Positions 13,721-27,253 of a stretch of 64,000 nucleotides of DNA are shown here, piece after piece. Under the pieces are notes generated by a model that saw only the letters and a program-made list of their open reading frames with translations, had not been told where the DNA came from and did not search any database. How positions within the stretch are numbered: the stretch's first letter is position 1; each line of letters begins with the position of its first letter. Source of the stretch: Chrysomallon squamiferum (lineage: Eukaryota > Mollusca > Gastropoda > Neomphalida > Peltospiridae). A program made the translations under genes and the position numbers. The stretch covers positions 11,228,904 through 11,292,903 of the forward strand of contig CM022672.1 of NCBI GenBank assembly GCA_012295275.1. Reading direction: 5' to 3'.

Positions 13721-16700
13721 CTTATGTATGTCATAATTTTCTGTTACATGGAATTAACATTATATATCGTAACAACACATCTTTGCTTCAGAGTAATATT
13801 ATACACTGTTTTTGCTAAGATATTCTGAGACAATATTTTGTTGTTTTTTGATCAGTATTCTTAATAAATGGATGATGGTTAATCAGTTATAGAAATGAAA
13901 TGTTTTTGTTTTCCTAAAAGAATTACCTGAAAGTGATAAAATTCTTTTTTTTCAAACAGTATTTTTAAAATACCTTTAACAGTGTAAACATATATTTATT
14001 TTAAAAAAAGAAGAAAAGAACATTTATATTAATTTTAATTTTTAGTGCTAATATATACAAAAAGGATTTTGAGTAGCTGGAACAGGTTTTGATCTTTTGT
14101 TATCATTATTCAATTTAATAAAAAAAAAAAAAAAAAAAAAAATTAACCAATTCCCCCAAAACCCACCCAAAACAACAAAAAACTACAACAGTCCTCATTT
14201 TTAAGCAATAACAATTAATGTTAAAACAAAAACTCCAGAACATTCTCATATTTGGAGCATTAATCATTGATGTTAATATTGTTTTAGGTGGCGTGCAGTC
14301 CGGGTGTTTATCTCATCAACATTCAGAGACATGCATGGTGAACGAGATCTCCTCACTCGCTTTGTTTTTCCAGAACTTAGAGCACTGGCTCAGAAACACT
14401 TCATCAATGTGTATGAGGTTGACCTGAGGTGGGGAGTAACAGAAGAACAGACAAGGGAAAATAGGTCACTATTCAATTAATATTTTGTCCAAGTTTAAAA
14501 AAATATATTTATTTCAAAGAGAGAGAAAAAATATTAAAAAAAAACATACCAAAAAAAAATATGGTTTTAAGATAAAAATATATTAATGAATGGCAGTTTC
14601 ATGCCAGTTCTAATTTTATTACAGTTGTTTTAAGCAAATAGAAAATAATTTTTTTTTTTTTTTTTCATTACTGATTTGGTTATGATATCTGTTTTAATTA
14701 TTAGGTTAGAAATAAAGACCTTAATATTGGCAGAAGCTCTTCTGTATATTTTATTTTAATTAACCTTAAAACATTTTAAAATAATTTATTTTCCTTTCAT
14801 CTTGTTTGTTTTGTCATTACTAACTGCTTAACATTAAATTTTCCAATATTGACTTAAACACCTTCATTGTTCTGTTATCCTTGTACCGAGTTGTTCTATC
14901 AAACATACACTAGTTTTTCTATCATCGTTATACTAGTTGTTCAATCCTACTAACACTAGTTGTTTTATCCTACTTACACTACTTGTTCTGTCATAATTAC
15001 ACTAGTTGTTCTATCCTACTTATATTAGTTGTTCTTTCCTACTTAAACTAGTTGTTCTGCCCTACTTACACTAGTTGTTGTATTGTACTTATACTAGTTG
15101 TTCTATCCTACTTAAACTTGTTGTTCTATCTTACTTACACTAGTTGTTCTATCATACTTATACTGAATTCTGTTACACAGGTTGTTTTTTCACTGTTGCT
15201 GTTATTACATTTTCAGAACATTAGAACTGTGTCTCCAGGAAGTATCCAAATGTCAGTTCTTCATTGGCATCCTTGGCAATCGTTATGGCTTTGTACCTGA
15301 CAAGTATACTGTCCCAGACACACCCGAATTTGACTGGATGAAGGAGTACACTCCTGGTGCTTCAGTGACAGAACTGGAGATGTACTTTGCAGCACTGTCC
15401 AGATCTGAGGATGTTCAAGACAAAGCTTTCTTTTACATCAGAGACAGTTCTTTTGAAAAGTAGGCTTTATACAATCCCTGTGCAGTGAGCTCTTCTAGAT
15501 TTTTAGAACAATAAGTAATCCATAACAATAATGAATGCATTTATTAAAAACTGCTAACCTTTTAAAATTTAGCACTCATAAAAGAAAAAGAAAACTTGAT
15601 TTTTACAACAGTGTGGTGCATATGATTCGCAGCTGGCTTTAATAATATTATGCATGATAATTCACAAATTTGTAGCCATATGGATTGAAAACATAAGCAG
15701 AAAGTAAAACCAAATACTGTGCTTTTCTATTAATTATAAAATTATACATTTTTTATTTACTGAAAGATCAATATATAATTGTGCACCAGATAATATATAA
15801 ATCTGATAATTAACCAGATTATTCCATGAACTCTCATAATTATTTCACACAGTATTTGTGATATGAGATTTGTTTATTTATTTATTTATTTTTTATTTTT
15901 TATTTTTTTTTTTTTTTTTTTAGTTGTAGAACAGTAAACCAAATTATTGAAAAAATTCACTTTAAGATTTTCTTGAATAGATTAGTGTTTATTTTTGTTG
16001 ATCTCACATTTTGGTGAATATAATTACCAGGGATGTTCCAAAAGAGTTCCAGTCTGATTTCCTTTCTGAGAATGAGGCCAGTGGAAAGAGGCTAAACAGA
16101 CTAAAAGATGATGTGTACGAAAAAGTAGTTTAGAAGTCTTTGATGGGTATGCTTAGCATTACATTTTTAATAGTCATTGTTTACAAGAAATACAAACATA
16201 AAATTCATGAACATGCATATACAAATTAATGGTATATTTTTGAAAGTTTTAAATAAAATCTGTTTTATTTCTAAAATAAAAGTTTCAAAACTTTTAATAT
16301 TTAGTCAGTGATCATAATTAGTTGTTTTATTATTAAGTTAAAAAAAGAAGATAATGAAAAATTCTGATTAAGGTTTATTACACCCAATTTTATTGTTAAA
16401 TAAATAAGTTAAAAAGATGAAAAATTTAGATTAAATTATAATACTTAAATTTTTTGACTGACTTATTCAAAACTGTCATATATATATTAATTTATTTTTA
16501 TTTTTACTAGATATCCTTGTCGTTGGGGTGGAGTTGTTGATACAAAGCCTTTAGTCGCAGGCCTTGATGAATTTGGACTGCGGGTTCTCAACAACATCTG
16601 GACTGCAATACAGAAACACTATCCTGATGAGGTATTTTAACCACAGCAGCAACTTTATAAGACTTTATGTTCAAACATATTTAATATCTGTATAGAAATG

Positions 16701-19026
16701 ATGTCTAAATGAATAATAGTATTTAAAGGACAGTTGTAACATTTCATTTTGGAACATTTTTAATATTGTTTACAAATGATACTAAGATGAACTAAAGTGT
16801 TTAAAAGACAATTTTAAGACTTTATATTAGAACATTTTTAATACTGGTAGAGGAAAGATACCAAGAGGGACCAAAAATATATATATATAAAATATTATAA
16901 AATATTAAAAAACATTTCTAATATTGGTGTAGAAATACTGTCAAAATGAACTATAGAATTTAAAAAACAATTACAAGATTTCATCTACGAACATTTTAAT
17001 TTTGGAGTAGAAATGCAATCAAGATAAACTATAGTATTTAAAAGATAAACATTAAAACTTTGTGTTGGAACATTTTTAATATCAGTGTAGAAATGCCATC
17101 AAGATGAACTATACAATTTTAACATTTTATATTACTGGCAGTTGTGAAATATTACTTTTAAATGATTCTTATTCAGGATGCTGTTTTAGATGAAGACAGT
17201 CACATATCTAAACTACACCAAGCTTTCATTGATAACCGACAATCACAGTTCATTGGTCGGAAAACTTTGATCAAAGAATGTATCAAGAAACTGGTGCACA
17301 TGAAGACAGGCATTTTGTGTCTGACTGGGAAGTCTGGCTGTGGAAAATCCTCACTAGTGGTAGGCATTTGATAGTTTACACTTAGTGAGGTTATTGTTCT
17401 GATATATATAACCTGTTACTGTGTAAGATATTTCTTATTATAACAATAAAAATATTTATTTGCTGAATACTTTCTTTTAAAAGTATCTGTTTGCTTTTCC
17501 TGTTCAGTGTGTGTGTTCATGTGTGAGTGTTTCTGTCCCTGTCTGTTATCACTGTCCATCCATCTGTCCATATATATATATATATCTATCTGACTGATTC
17601 TCTGTCAGTCTCTCTTTTTCTTGCTTTCTTTCTTGCTCACCACTCCATCTTTCTCTCTGCTTATAAATAATAAAACCTGTTTTTTTGTTTGTTTATTCAG
17701 TCATCCCTGGTACACACGTATGTTGAATCCCAGCACTGTGTGAGTGCATCATCAGTTCTGGTTCACATTGTGGGAGCTGCCACAGGTTCAACAAACATTG
17801 TAGCCACTTTGAGACGACTATGTCACGAACTGAACACTCAGTTTGGACTCCTGTCTCTGATACCTCAAGATTACAAGTTTGTGTCGTTTTATTTTATTAG
17901 CTATGCTGAGTTTTCAAATTGAAACACAATAAATGATTTCTGATACATGAGTATATTTTGGATCGAAATCTCACTTACGCTTTTGTTTTTAGAAAACTCA
18001 TTTTAATCGTTCTTATTCTTCTTCTTAATATTGTTGTTATAATTTTTTTCCTTCTTATCATTATTATTATTGTTATTATTATTATTATTAATATAATATA
18101 GGTATTTAAAACAGTTTTATATTTTGTTCACTTTCTTTATATACAGAACTATCATAAAATAAAAAAGATTGGTATGAAAATTTATTCTTTATTTTTTTCT
18201 ATTCAAATAAGTGTGGTCATACATTTTATATAACTTTATTAATATACACTAAATCTGTTAATTAAAATTATAAACTTTCAGGAACCTTGTGATTAAATTT
18301 GCTGAACTGCTTTCTGAGAGTGCCAAGATTTGTGGATCGACTCTTCTGGTAGTCATAGATGGACTGGATCTGATGGAAGAAAGTCACCAGCCTTATAACA
18401 TGGAATGGCTTCCACAACCTGTTCCAGATGTCAGTTTTTACTCATTTCTTTATGTCTTTGCTGATTGTAACTGTTGTTGAATAATGAATTTGATGTCTCT
18501 GTCTCTGTGTGTGTGTGTGTGTGTGTGTATATATTTATCTGTGTATTTATGATGTGCGCTTGTGTGTATGTATGGATTTTTTATATGTATGTGTATTTGT
18601 TATGTGAGTGGTTGTGTATGTAGTATTTGGATGTGATATTGTATTAATTTCTGTGCCTGGGTGTACCTGGTTTTTTTTTTTTGTATGTGTGTATTTATTT
18701 ATATCTAGTAATATGTGTGTTTATCTATGTTTATGCTAGTGGCATATAATCTGTGTAAAGTTTATTACTGTCATATTAAAACTTTATTATAATTTTTCAG
18801 AATGTCATCTTCGTTGTGTCAGTTATGGTGGATGAGCGTTGTCACAAGTCACTGAAACGTTTCAAAGCTAAAGAAATTGTGGTTGGTGGCCTTGACGTTT
18901 TTGATAAAATCGATGTGGTCAGAACAAATTTGTCTGCTCATCGGAAGATGCTGGATGAAACCCCTTTTAACAATCAGGTGATTTTACCAAATTTCAAAAT
19001 TTAGTGTCATTTCCTTTAAGGGTTAA

Positions 19027-19084
<58 letters not shown>

Positions 19085-22000
19085 CATGTGTGTATTGCTG
19101 TTAATAGCTGAATGTCATTCACATATATAAGGTATGTGCATATGTATTTTGTGGGGTGTATGTTTTTGTCTTTTTGTATATGTTTGTGTGTGTGTGCACA
19201 CATGTGCATTCATGTGTTTGTGCATGTGCGTGTGCCTGTGTGTGTATGTATTTTTCATGCAAACAGGTGTGTGTATGTGTATTTAAATGCATATGTTTGT
19301 AAGTTCATGTGAATGCATCTTTATGTTATTTCATATGGTTGGTTATATGGATGGTTATTAATGCAGTTTATTATGACTATAATCATAATTTAATATGGAT
19401 GATTATAATGCCATTTAGTATGGATATAAATATAATTAAAATGATTATTAATTATATAATTTAATAAGGTTGGATATAAGTATAATTTAATATGATCATT
19501 AATAAGGTTGGATATAAAAATAATTTAATATGATCATTAATAATATAATTTAATAAGGTTGGATATAAATATAATATAATATGATCATTAATAATATAAA
19601 TTAATGAGGTTGGTTATTAATATAATTTAAAATGATCATTAATAATATAATTCAATAAGGTTGGTTATAAATATAATTTAATATGATCATTAGTAATATA
19701 ATTTAATGAGGTTGTTTATTAATATAATTTAAGATGAAACTGCTGGTAGGTAAGAAAGAAGCACACAACCCTCTTTTCTTGAAGCTGGCGTGCGAGGAAC
19801 TCCGAGTATTCGGAGTGTTTGAAAAGATTTCCACAAAGCTTAAATCTCTGCCACAGACAGTTCCAACCATACTGCAGGATGTTCTGAACAGGCTTGAGAT
19901 AGACCATGGCAAAACTCTGGTATCTACAGCCCTGTCTCTTCTTGTATGTGCAAGAGAAGGTTGGTGTTTTACTTTCATGTCAATCGTAATGGATTTACTC
20001 CCTCATGCTGTTAACTTTTACATGATAACAATCAGTAATAAGTAATTTATTCTGCCATTTAATGCATTATTTATTTTATTTTATTTTTTTTTTTCCCCAT
20101 TTAAACATCTGTTTATATGTTAAAGTTATCTCTTGTTTTCCTTTGCTTTTATATTCAAATATTTTGTGATTTAATTAGCACTTGCTGTATGCTTAAGAGT
20201 TCACTAATAGTTTTGCTGTTATGTTATGGGTGTAATACTCATTATAATTGCACATAAAAGAGAAAATAATACACAATATCTATCTATCTATATTTATATC
20301 TGTCTGTAGCTATCTGTCTATCTATCTATCTATATCTATATGATTAACAGATCTGTTGAAGGATTTGAAAAAAAAAACAGTTTGTAATTTTATTTCCAGG
20401 TTTACTTGATGGAGAATTGTGGGATCTTCTCTCTTGGCACCAACAACTTGCTGGAACCAAATTCACAGTCAAAGACTTGACAAATTTAGAGACCCCTTCT
20501 GTAAAAAGACTGCCTCCTATCACATTCTCCTATTTGAAGAGATCCATTCAAGAATTTTTAAACCCAACTGGAAGCTGGTAAGCAATATTAACTTAAAGCT
20601 TATTCAGAATGTTATATGCAGATTATATTTTTTTCTTTATAAATAGTAATCAAATTACTAATTACTCCTGTTGTTTATTTATTTATTTTTTGTTACATGA
20701 AAAACATAGATAATAAATATTGGCCTATAAATAAACATAAAGTTTTCTTCAGTAAAATCTTCTTTTTATTTTTTTGTATCCATTAAATGTATATTTGTCT
20801 TATTACAAAGAAATTTATAAAAAAAATTTGTTACATGAAAAACATAGATGATAAATAATGGCTCCTAAATAAACACAAAGATGGCTTCAATAAAAAAAAA
20901 TTTTATTTTTGTTTTTATATATATATATATATTTTTTTTTTCACATTATTGTTTTCATCCATTAAACAAAATGTTGTCTTATCATTTCTGTCACTCAATA
21001 AATTTCATCTAACATGCATCTTTGTCAAGTATATTTAATTGTTTAATGTGTAAAATTTCTCTTGCTCTATTAGGAACCCACAGCTCAGTCTGGCACATAA
21101 AGAAATTGTGACGGCAATCCGACACCGATATTTCAAAGGTTTAGGAGCTGACAATGAGCTGATGCTGCATACGTTACTGGCTGGTTACTGGTACAGCCTG
21201 GCTGATCCTGACAAAGATGGTTCATGGAGAAGTAACTACACAAGAGCCTTTTCAGAGTTACCTTATCATTTAGTAAGTTCATTGATTTCTGTTCGAACAA
21301 GACAGAGAACCGTTTAACAGTTACTAAATTATTACTTGAATTTAGAATAAATGAAGCTTTTTCGAGTTAACCTTATCATGTAGTGAGTGTTTTATCTGTG
21401 TGAAATTAAACACTGGGCTTGTGATTACAAACTATAATAAATTTATAAATGAATGTTAAAATATTAATATTGTTTGACGTGGTGAGGACTTAAATAACTT
21501 TCTAATATTTTATAAATTCCATTTGAAAAGGTCTTCTAACATAAACTATGTTTCAGGTCTGTTGTGGAGACTTCTGTGACCTTGAAGATGTTCTCTGTGA
21601 CCTTCACTTTATTCATGCCAAAAGTCAGCTTGGTCTCATGCCCCTTATTCTGGAAGATTTTAATCCAAAAGGTAGATATTTAAAAGTGCAAACCATATTT
21701 CTTCAGTGAATTTTACTTCAGAAAAATCTGAGTGTTTCTGAGGTTTAAAATTCAGAATCAGTAATAAAATTTGTTATTCACGGTTAGTTGTATTAGTATC
21801 TTTTCTATGCAACTGCCATCTCTTTAATTATATCAAGCTTTATTTTCTTTGTTTTAAAATAATCCAGTGTTGGTTTATTTATTAATCAATTATTTAATTA
21901 TTATTGTTATTTCTTTTCAGATATTTGAACTAAAAAAAAAAAAAAAAAAAATAAAACAAGATAATTAAATAAAATTTAAATAAATAAATAAATAAATAAT

Positions 22001-25000
22001 AATATAATTTTGTAAGAAATTAAGTAAAGATAATATTTTCTATTCAGCAACCAGCAACAGATTTCTGGAGAAGAAACAGACAAGATTTCTTGGTTTACCC
22101 AGAGTACAACAATACAAATCTTTTATATCCAGGAATCTTCATATACTGACAAGGTATGTTGATTAAAATATTTTTTATATTAACTCTTAGAACTCTTAAA
22201 TGTACACAGAAGCTAGGAAATCAGACATTTTAGATGTGGGTGTAGGCTACCTGCTGCCCGATAATAATCATCTTAAGCAATGAAGCTGACAATATTGGTT
22301 GGTTTAAAATTGATACTGGAAAACTGGTACATATAGTTTAATTATGTGCTTCTTACAGCCACCCTGCACTGACATGGCAGCAAGCAATTAATGATCCTCC
22401 AGAATCATTCCCATCTCGAGATGCCCAGACTCTGCACAGAAATGGACAGATATCTGACCATATGTTATACATGGAGTGGTCAAACAAACCCAGAAGTGTT
22501 GACCCATGCTATTTGACCATCAGCAGTCTTCAGCAGGTATTTTTGTGTAATATTAGAAACTTTGTTTGAAATTTGTTAAAACTGCCACATATTTGAATGT
22601 CACAGCAAGCACACAGATGGTAAGCAAAAACTAAACTTCATCATTAGATTAAGGTTCATAAAAAAAAAAAAAAAATAAAAAAAAAAATGCAATAACTGAA
22701 CCTATCTGGGGTTGTAAATTTATTTATGAATAATTTCTTGTCATCTTTTAATAAAATAAATTATTTTAGGATATTCGTTGTTATAATTAATTAATGAATT
22801 ATGGACTTAGTTACTAAATTATTACTCATCTTTTCAAGTCATTCTATATTTTTTGTTAAGTCTTTTTTGATTATATGCATAAGAAAGTATTCCTTTAGGA
22901 TTGTTTTTTTTATCCAATCAGTTATAAAAAACTAAATTTAAACACTTCTATGGTAATACTGATAATATATATAACCATCAATAATTTTAGTAACTGTTCA
23001 ATTTTCAGCCTGCTACCTGTGTAGATATTTCACCTGAAAGCAGGTATGTGGCTACAGGAAGTCTGGATGGATTAGTCAGACTGTACAACATGGACACAGC
23101 TAAGGTATTTTCAAAATATTTCACTTCTCTTTATTTTCTATGCTAAATTTTGTTACGTATTTCAGTAGCTGGTGATGTGTTAAAATGTCACAGAAATTAC
23201 TTCATTATGTGGATATAACTAAAAATGAACCAAATTCATCATAAAGAAAAAACTTGACAACAAACAAAACAAACTTATTATTACTTATGATTATGTCTAC
23301 AGGTTGTAGCCTGTCCTATATCAGTCTGTGAATGTGCTTTGACAGAATCAGTGCTGTACCAGGCAATTTATGTTTGGATGTTTCAGACTATGAATTTAAA
23401 AAAACATATAATGATATATATTATAAAAGAACTAATGCATGTAGTTCATATTAAATATTGTTTTGAAACAGTCCCAGTGACAATTTGTAAATATCTAATA
23501 GCTTTTAATAATTTATGTTAAGATATCATTAAACAGATATTCATTCATTAATTCACATACTGAGTTTATAAACTGTTTCTGTTAGTGAAAACATTATATG
23601 GACATGCTGATGCTATATCTGTGATTTTTATAAAATATTTCTGTTAGTGAAAACATATGGACATGCTGATGCTATATCTGATGTGTTTTATAAAATATTT
23701 CTGTTAGTGAAAACATTACATGGACATGCTGATGCTATATCTATGTATTTTATTAAACATTTCAGTTAGTGAAAACATTACATGAACATGCTGATGCTGT
23801 ATCTATGTATTTTATAAAACATTTCAGTTAGTGAAAACATTACATGAACATGCTGATGCTATATCTGATGTGTGTTTTATAAAACATTTCAGTTAGTGAA
23901 AACATTACATGGACATGCTGATGCTATATCTATGTATTTTATTAAACATTTCAGTTAGTGAAAACATTACATGAACATGCTGATGCTATATCTGATGTGT
24001 GTTTTATAAAACATTTCAGTTAGTGAAAACATTACATGGACATGCTGATGCTATATCTATGTATTTTATAAAACATTTCAGTTAGTGAAAACATTACATG
24101 GACATGCTGATGCTATATCTGATGTGTGTTTTGCTGGAAAAGGAACATTGTGTAGTGCCTCAGTAGACAATACACTCAGTCTGTGGAATGTAGAAGATGG
24201 CCACAGGTAAAAAAAAGATTTTTTTGCTTTCTGAGATATTTTGTTTAAAGTTGTTGTACAAGATGAAAAATAAAAATATAACAGACTTTAAAGTTGATAT
24301 CAAAATTTTAACTTCACAAATATAAAGAATTTAACATGAAATATTCAAATTGACCACAAACATACTATAACACATTATGTTACATCACAACATACGACAC
24401 AATACTAGAACATACCACAATACATATGTAATTTAAACTTCTGTAAATTAAATGCATTTTTATGTATTATAACTATTTCATATACACTAAGGAAATACTA
24501 ACTACATTTTTAAATTGATATTCTTATTCAGAATGCATTTAATTATCATTAATGTATTTTATTTCTTCTGTTAAAAAAAAAAAAAATAATAATAAAAAAA
24601 TAACAATAATAACAATAATAAACACTAAAGAGATCTAAGAATCAAACTAAAAAAACAACAAATATTGAACAAAAACTCTCCAAGCAAACAAGTGTAACAG
24701 AAAAAAAAAAAAAAAATTTAGTAAACAAATCAGAAAGAAAAAAACTATCTAACAGAAAAGCCCACAACAATGAACAGGTGTATTTCCACAGCACCTGAAT
24801 TTTTTTATTTTATTTTTTATTATATATTATTAAACATATTTCAGAATTGCTGTTCTGAAAGAACATCAACGTCGAGTTAACTCGTGTGCCTCAGATTCTA
24901 CAGGAAGTCTGGTTGCCTCAGCTGGCTGGGATTGCCAGATCAAAATCTGGAACACCAACACAGGAGCTGCCATTTGCTCTCTGTCTGCAGGAAGGTAAAT

Positions 25001-25624
25001 GTTTGTTTTCTACAGTTTGGTATGATGAATTAAGATTCTGCAAAATTCAGAGTCCAAGTTAATGGTGCAGATACATCCCTCTTATCTTCCTGAAGGAGAG
25101 ATTTGTATGACATATATATATATATTGTGATGTTGTTATCTATTAGTATTGTTAAGTATGTGGTTGTGGCTTTTTATTATGCTAGCAGAGATAATGTTTC
25201 TGTAGTAAAAGTATCAAATGTTGTGTTCCAAAAGATAAATAATTTTCTGAATTAAAAATATTTGAAACCCATTTACAGTAGCTGATTTTTGGCTTTTAGA
25301 GTTCATTTCTTTGTTCTTTAAGTTTCCTACATAAGAAGAGTGGTATTATTAAATACAGTAACATTTGGATATTATAAATTTTATTTATAGTTTTGAGACT
25401 TCTTAATAGAGTAGAATTTCATCTAGTTGTACTAAAGTTTCTGCATCGCCAGAATGATAGTATTAAATTATAAATTATTTTTTTTATTTATATCTAGCCC
25501 TGTTAATGCTGTGGACTTCCATCCTGAAGGTCAACTCATAGCAACTGGCTGCTGGGACTCAACAATCAAAATCTGGGATATTTTCCACAGAACTAGAAAA
25601 GCTGTAAGATTTTATTTTTTATGT

Positions 25625-25660
<36 letters not shown>

Positions 25661-27208
25661 TTTTAATCTATTTCCAATTCATTTATTTTTTAAATTATGC
25701 TATAAGATTTTATTTAACAATGATTATTTATTTTATAAAAAAATGTTGTAAATAAGCTCTGTCACTAACTTGTTGAAATTAATGTAATTAATCTCATCCT
25801 ATTTTCTTATAAAATAGTTGAGAGCTAAAATGGGAAAATGGGCAGATGACAATTTGATTTTGTTAGAATTTATGTAATTATATATAAATTCCAAGGATGT
25901 CTGCAAGAAGAAATAATTAAATATTAGAAAATTTTGATTACAGGAATTAAAAGTATAGTAGATTCATTTATCTTGTAAATAAAAAATGCATTAAAATTCA
26001 TTAAAATTATATTATTATGTACAGTTTAATAAGAGACAAATGTAAAATCTAATTTTTGGCGAATTCAGAGGACTTAGTCCATAAAACAGATATTAAGAAT
26101 ATCTACTCAAAAAAAAAAAAAATAAATAAATAAATTAATTAAATTATTTTAGCATATATAGTTTAATTAAGATAAAGATATATAAAAATTTGCAGATACT
26201 CAGATGTAAAGAAAATGTAAAGACAAACTTGAAAATATAAAATTATAAAAATAAATAAATATAATATTAATATTTTCAGTTTAATTAAGACAAATGTGAA
26301 TTAAAATGTTACAGGTATTGAGAGGCCATAGTTCATCAGTTAGGGATGTAGCATATTCTCCATCTGGCCGCCATATTGCTTCTGCATCGATGGATGGTGA
26401 TGTGAAAATCTGGTCAGCAACAAATGGATCTCAGGTAATATTTTTAAATTTTAATTTTTTTTTTTATATTACTAGTCCTCTTTGTTTTAAACTTTCATTT
26501 ATTTTTATATGTTTTTAAACCTGTTATGATTCTATATTCAGAATTTATACAATTTAAATAATTATTTGTTTGTTTTTCAGATTTTTAAGTAAACAGGTTA
26601 TAATTTGGATAAAACATTATATTTTTGCAGTAAATGCTTCTCTCTATAAATGGCGTAATTTTTTTTTTTCATTTGTTGACACTGACTTCAATAAAGCAAT
26701 GCCATTCACCCAAGTCTTATATATATTTTTTAAATGTTCATCTCTTATTTCATTCATCCTGAATTAATTTTATTCACTCTTCTCTGAACCTTTCACAAAG
26801 TTTAATTTTCCAAAGCTATATGCAGATTGACAATCCTTTTTCTGAAATGCTTGGGACCAGAAGTGTTTCAGATTTCAAATGTTTTGTATTTTAACCTTAA
26901 AATAGAATCTCAGTCTAAATATGAATTCCATTTATATAAATAAACTTCAGGATTTTTTATGTAATAATTTTGTTTATGAAATAAAGTTTACGTATGCAAA
27001 ACACTCCAAAAACTGTAATATATCACTATTTCTGCTGTTCTGAGAAAGATTTGGAACTCAGAATTTCATATGAGCGATCCTCAACCTGTATTTTAAATAT
27101 ACCCCCCACCTCATTTATTAATGATCAGTGCACAAGAAAAGAAAGGAAAAAAGAAAGAAAATATAAGGTATACATAATTTCAGAAAAAAATTTTTTTGAA
27201 TTATCAAC

Positions 27209-27253
<45 letters not shown>

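Larger units (their letters stand above)
17177..22536 (+). other. TEP1: TEP1 exons 22-31: NACHT NTPase and linker
   Basis: Exons: 17177-17359, 17701-17876, 18282-18429, 18801-18977, 19734-19959, 20400-20577, 21074-21272, 21557-21671, 22048-22153, 22359-22536, about residues 1160-1721. Walker [10 protein letters not shown] sits at the end of exon 22 and Walker [10 protein letters not shown] in exon 24, so the NTPase core looks intact. [29 protein letters not shown] and ELPYHLVCCGDF follow the vertebrate TEP1 layout through the helical part behind the NACHT. Exon 26 begins with an in-frame ATG that is internal, not a start. Its acceptor is unusual because a tandem array runs directly into it. 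Confidence 0.92.

Noticed and set aside
15052-15300. 82-codon open frame with Cys/Leu/Tyr repeats
   Set aside because: It is the 23-base minisatellite read through into exon 19 in the wrong frame.
19734-19736. ATG at the start of TEP1 exon 26 as an independent start codon
   Set aside because: The methionine matches an internal TEP1 position after the DETPFNNQ segment, and the phase from exon 25 is continuous.
23305-23521. Possible extra TEP1 exon after an acceptor-like ctacag at about 23303
   Set aside because: Exon 32 (ending MDTAK) joins exon 33 ([10 protein letters not shown]) in phase and makes a proper WD40 blade without it. The piece adds nothing recognisable and has no fitting donor.
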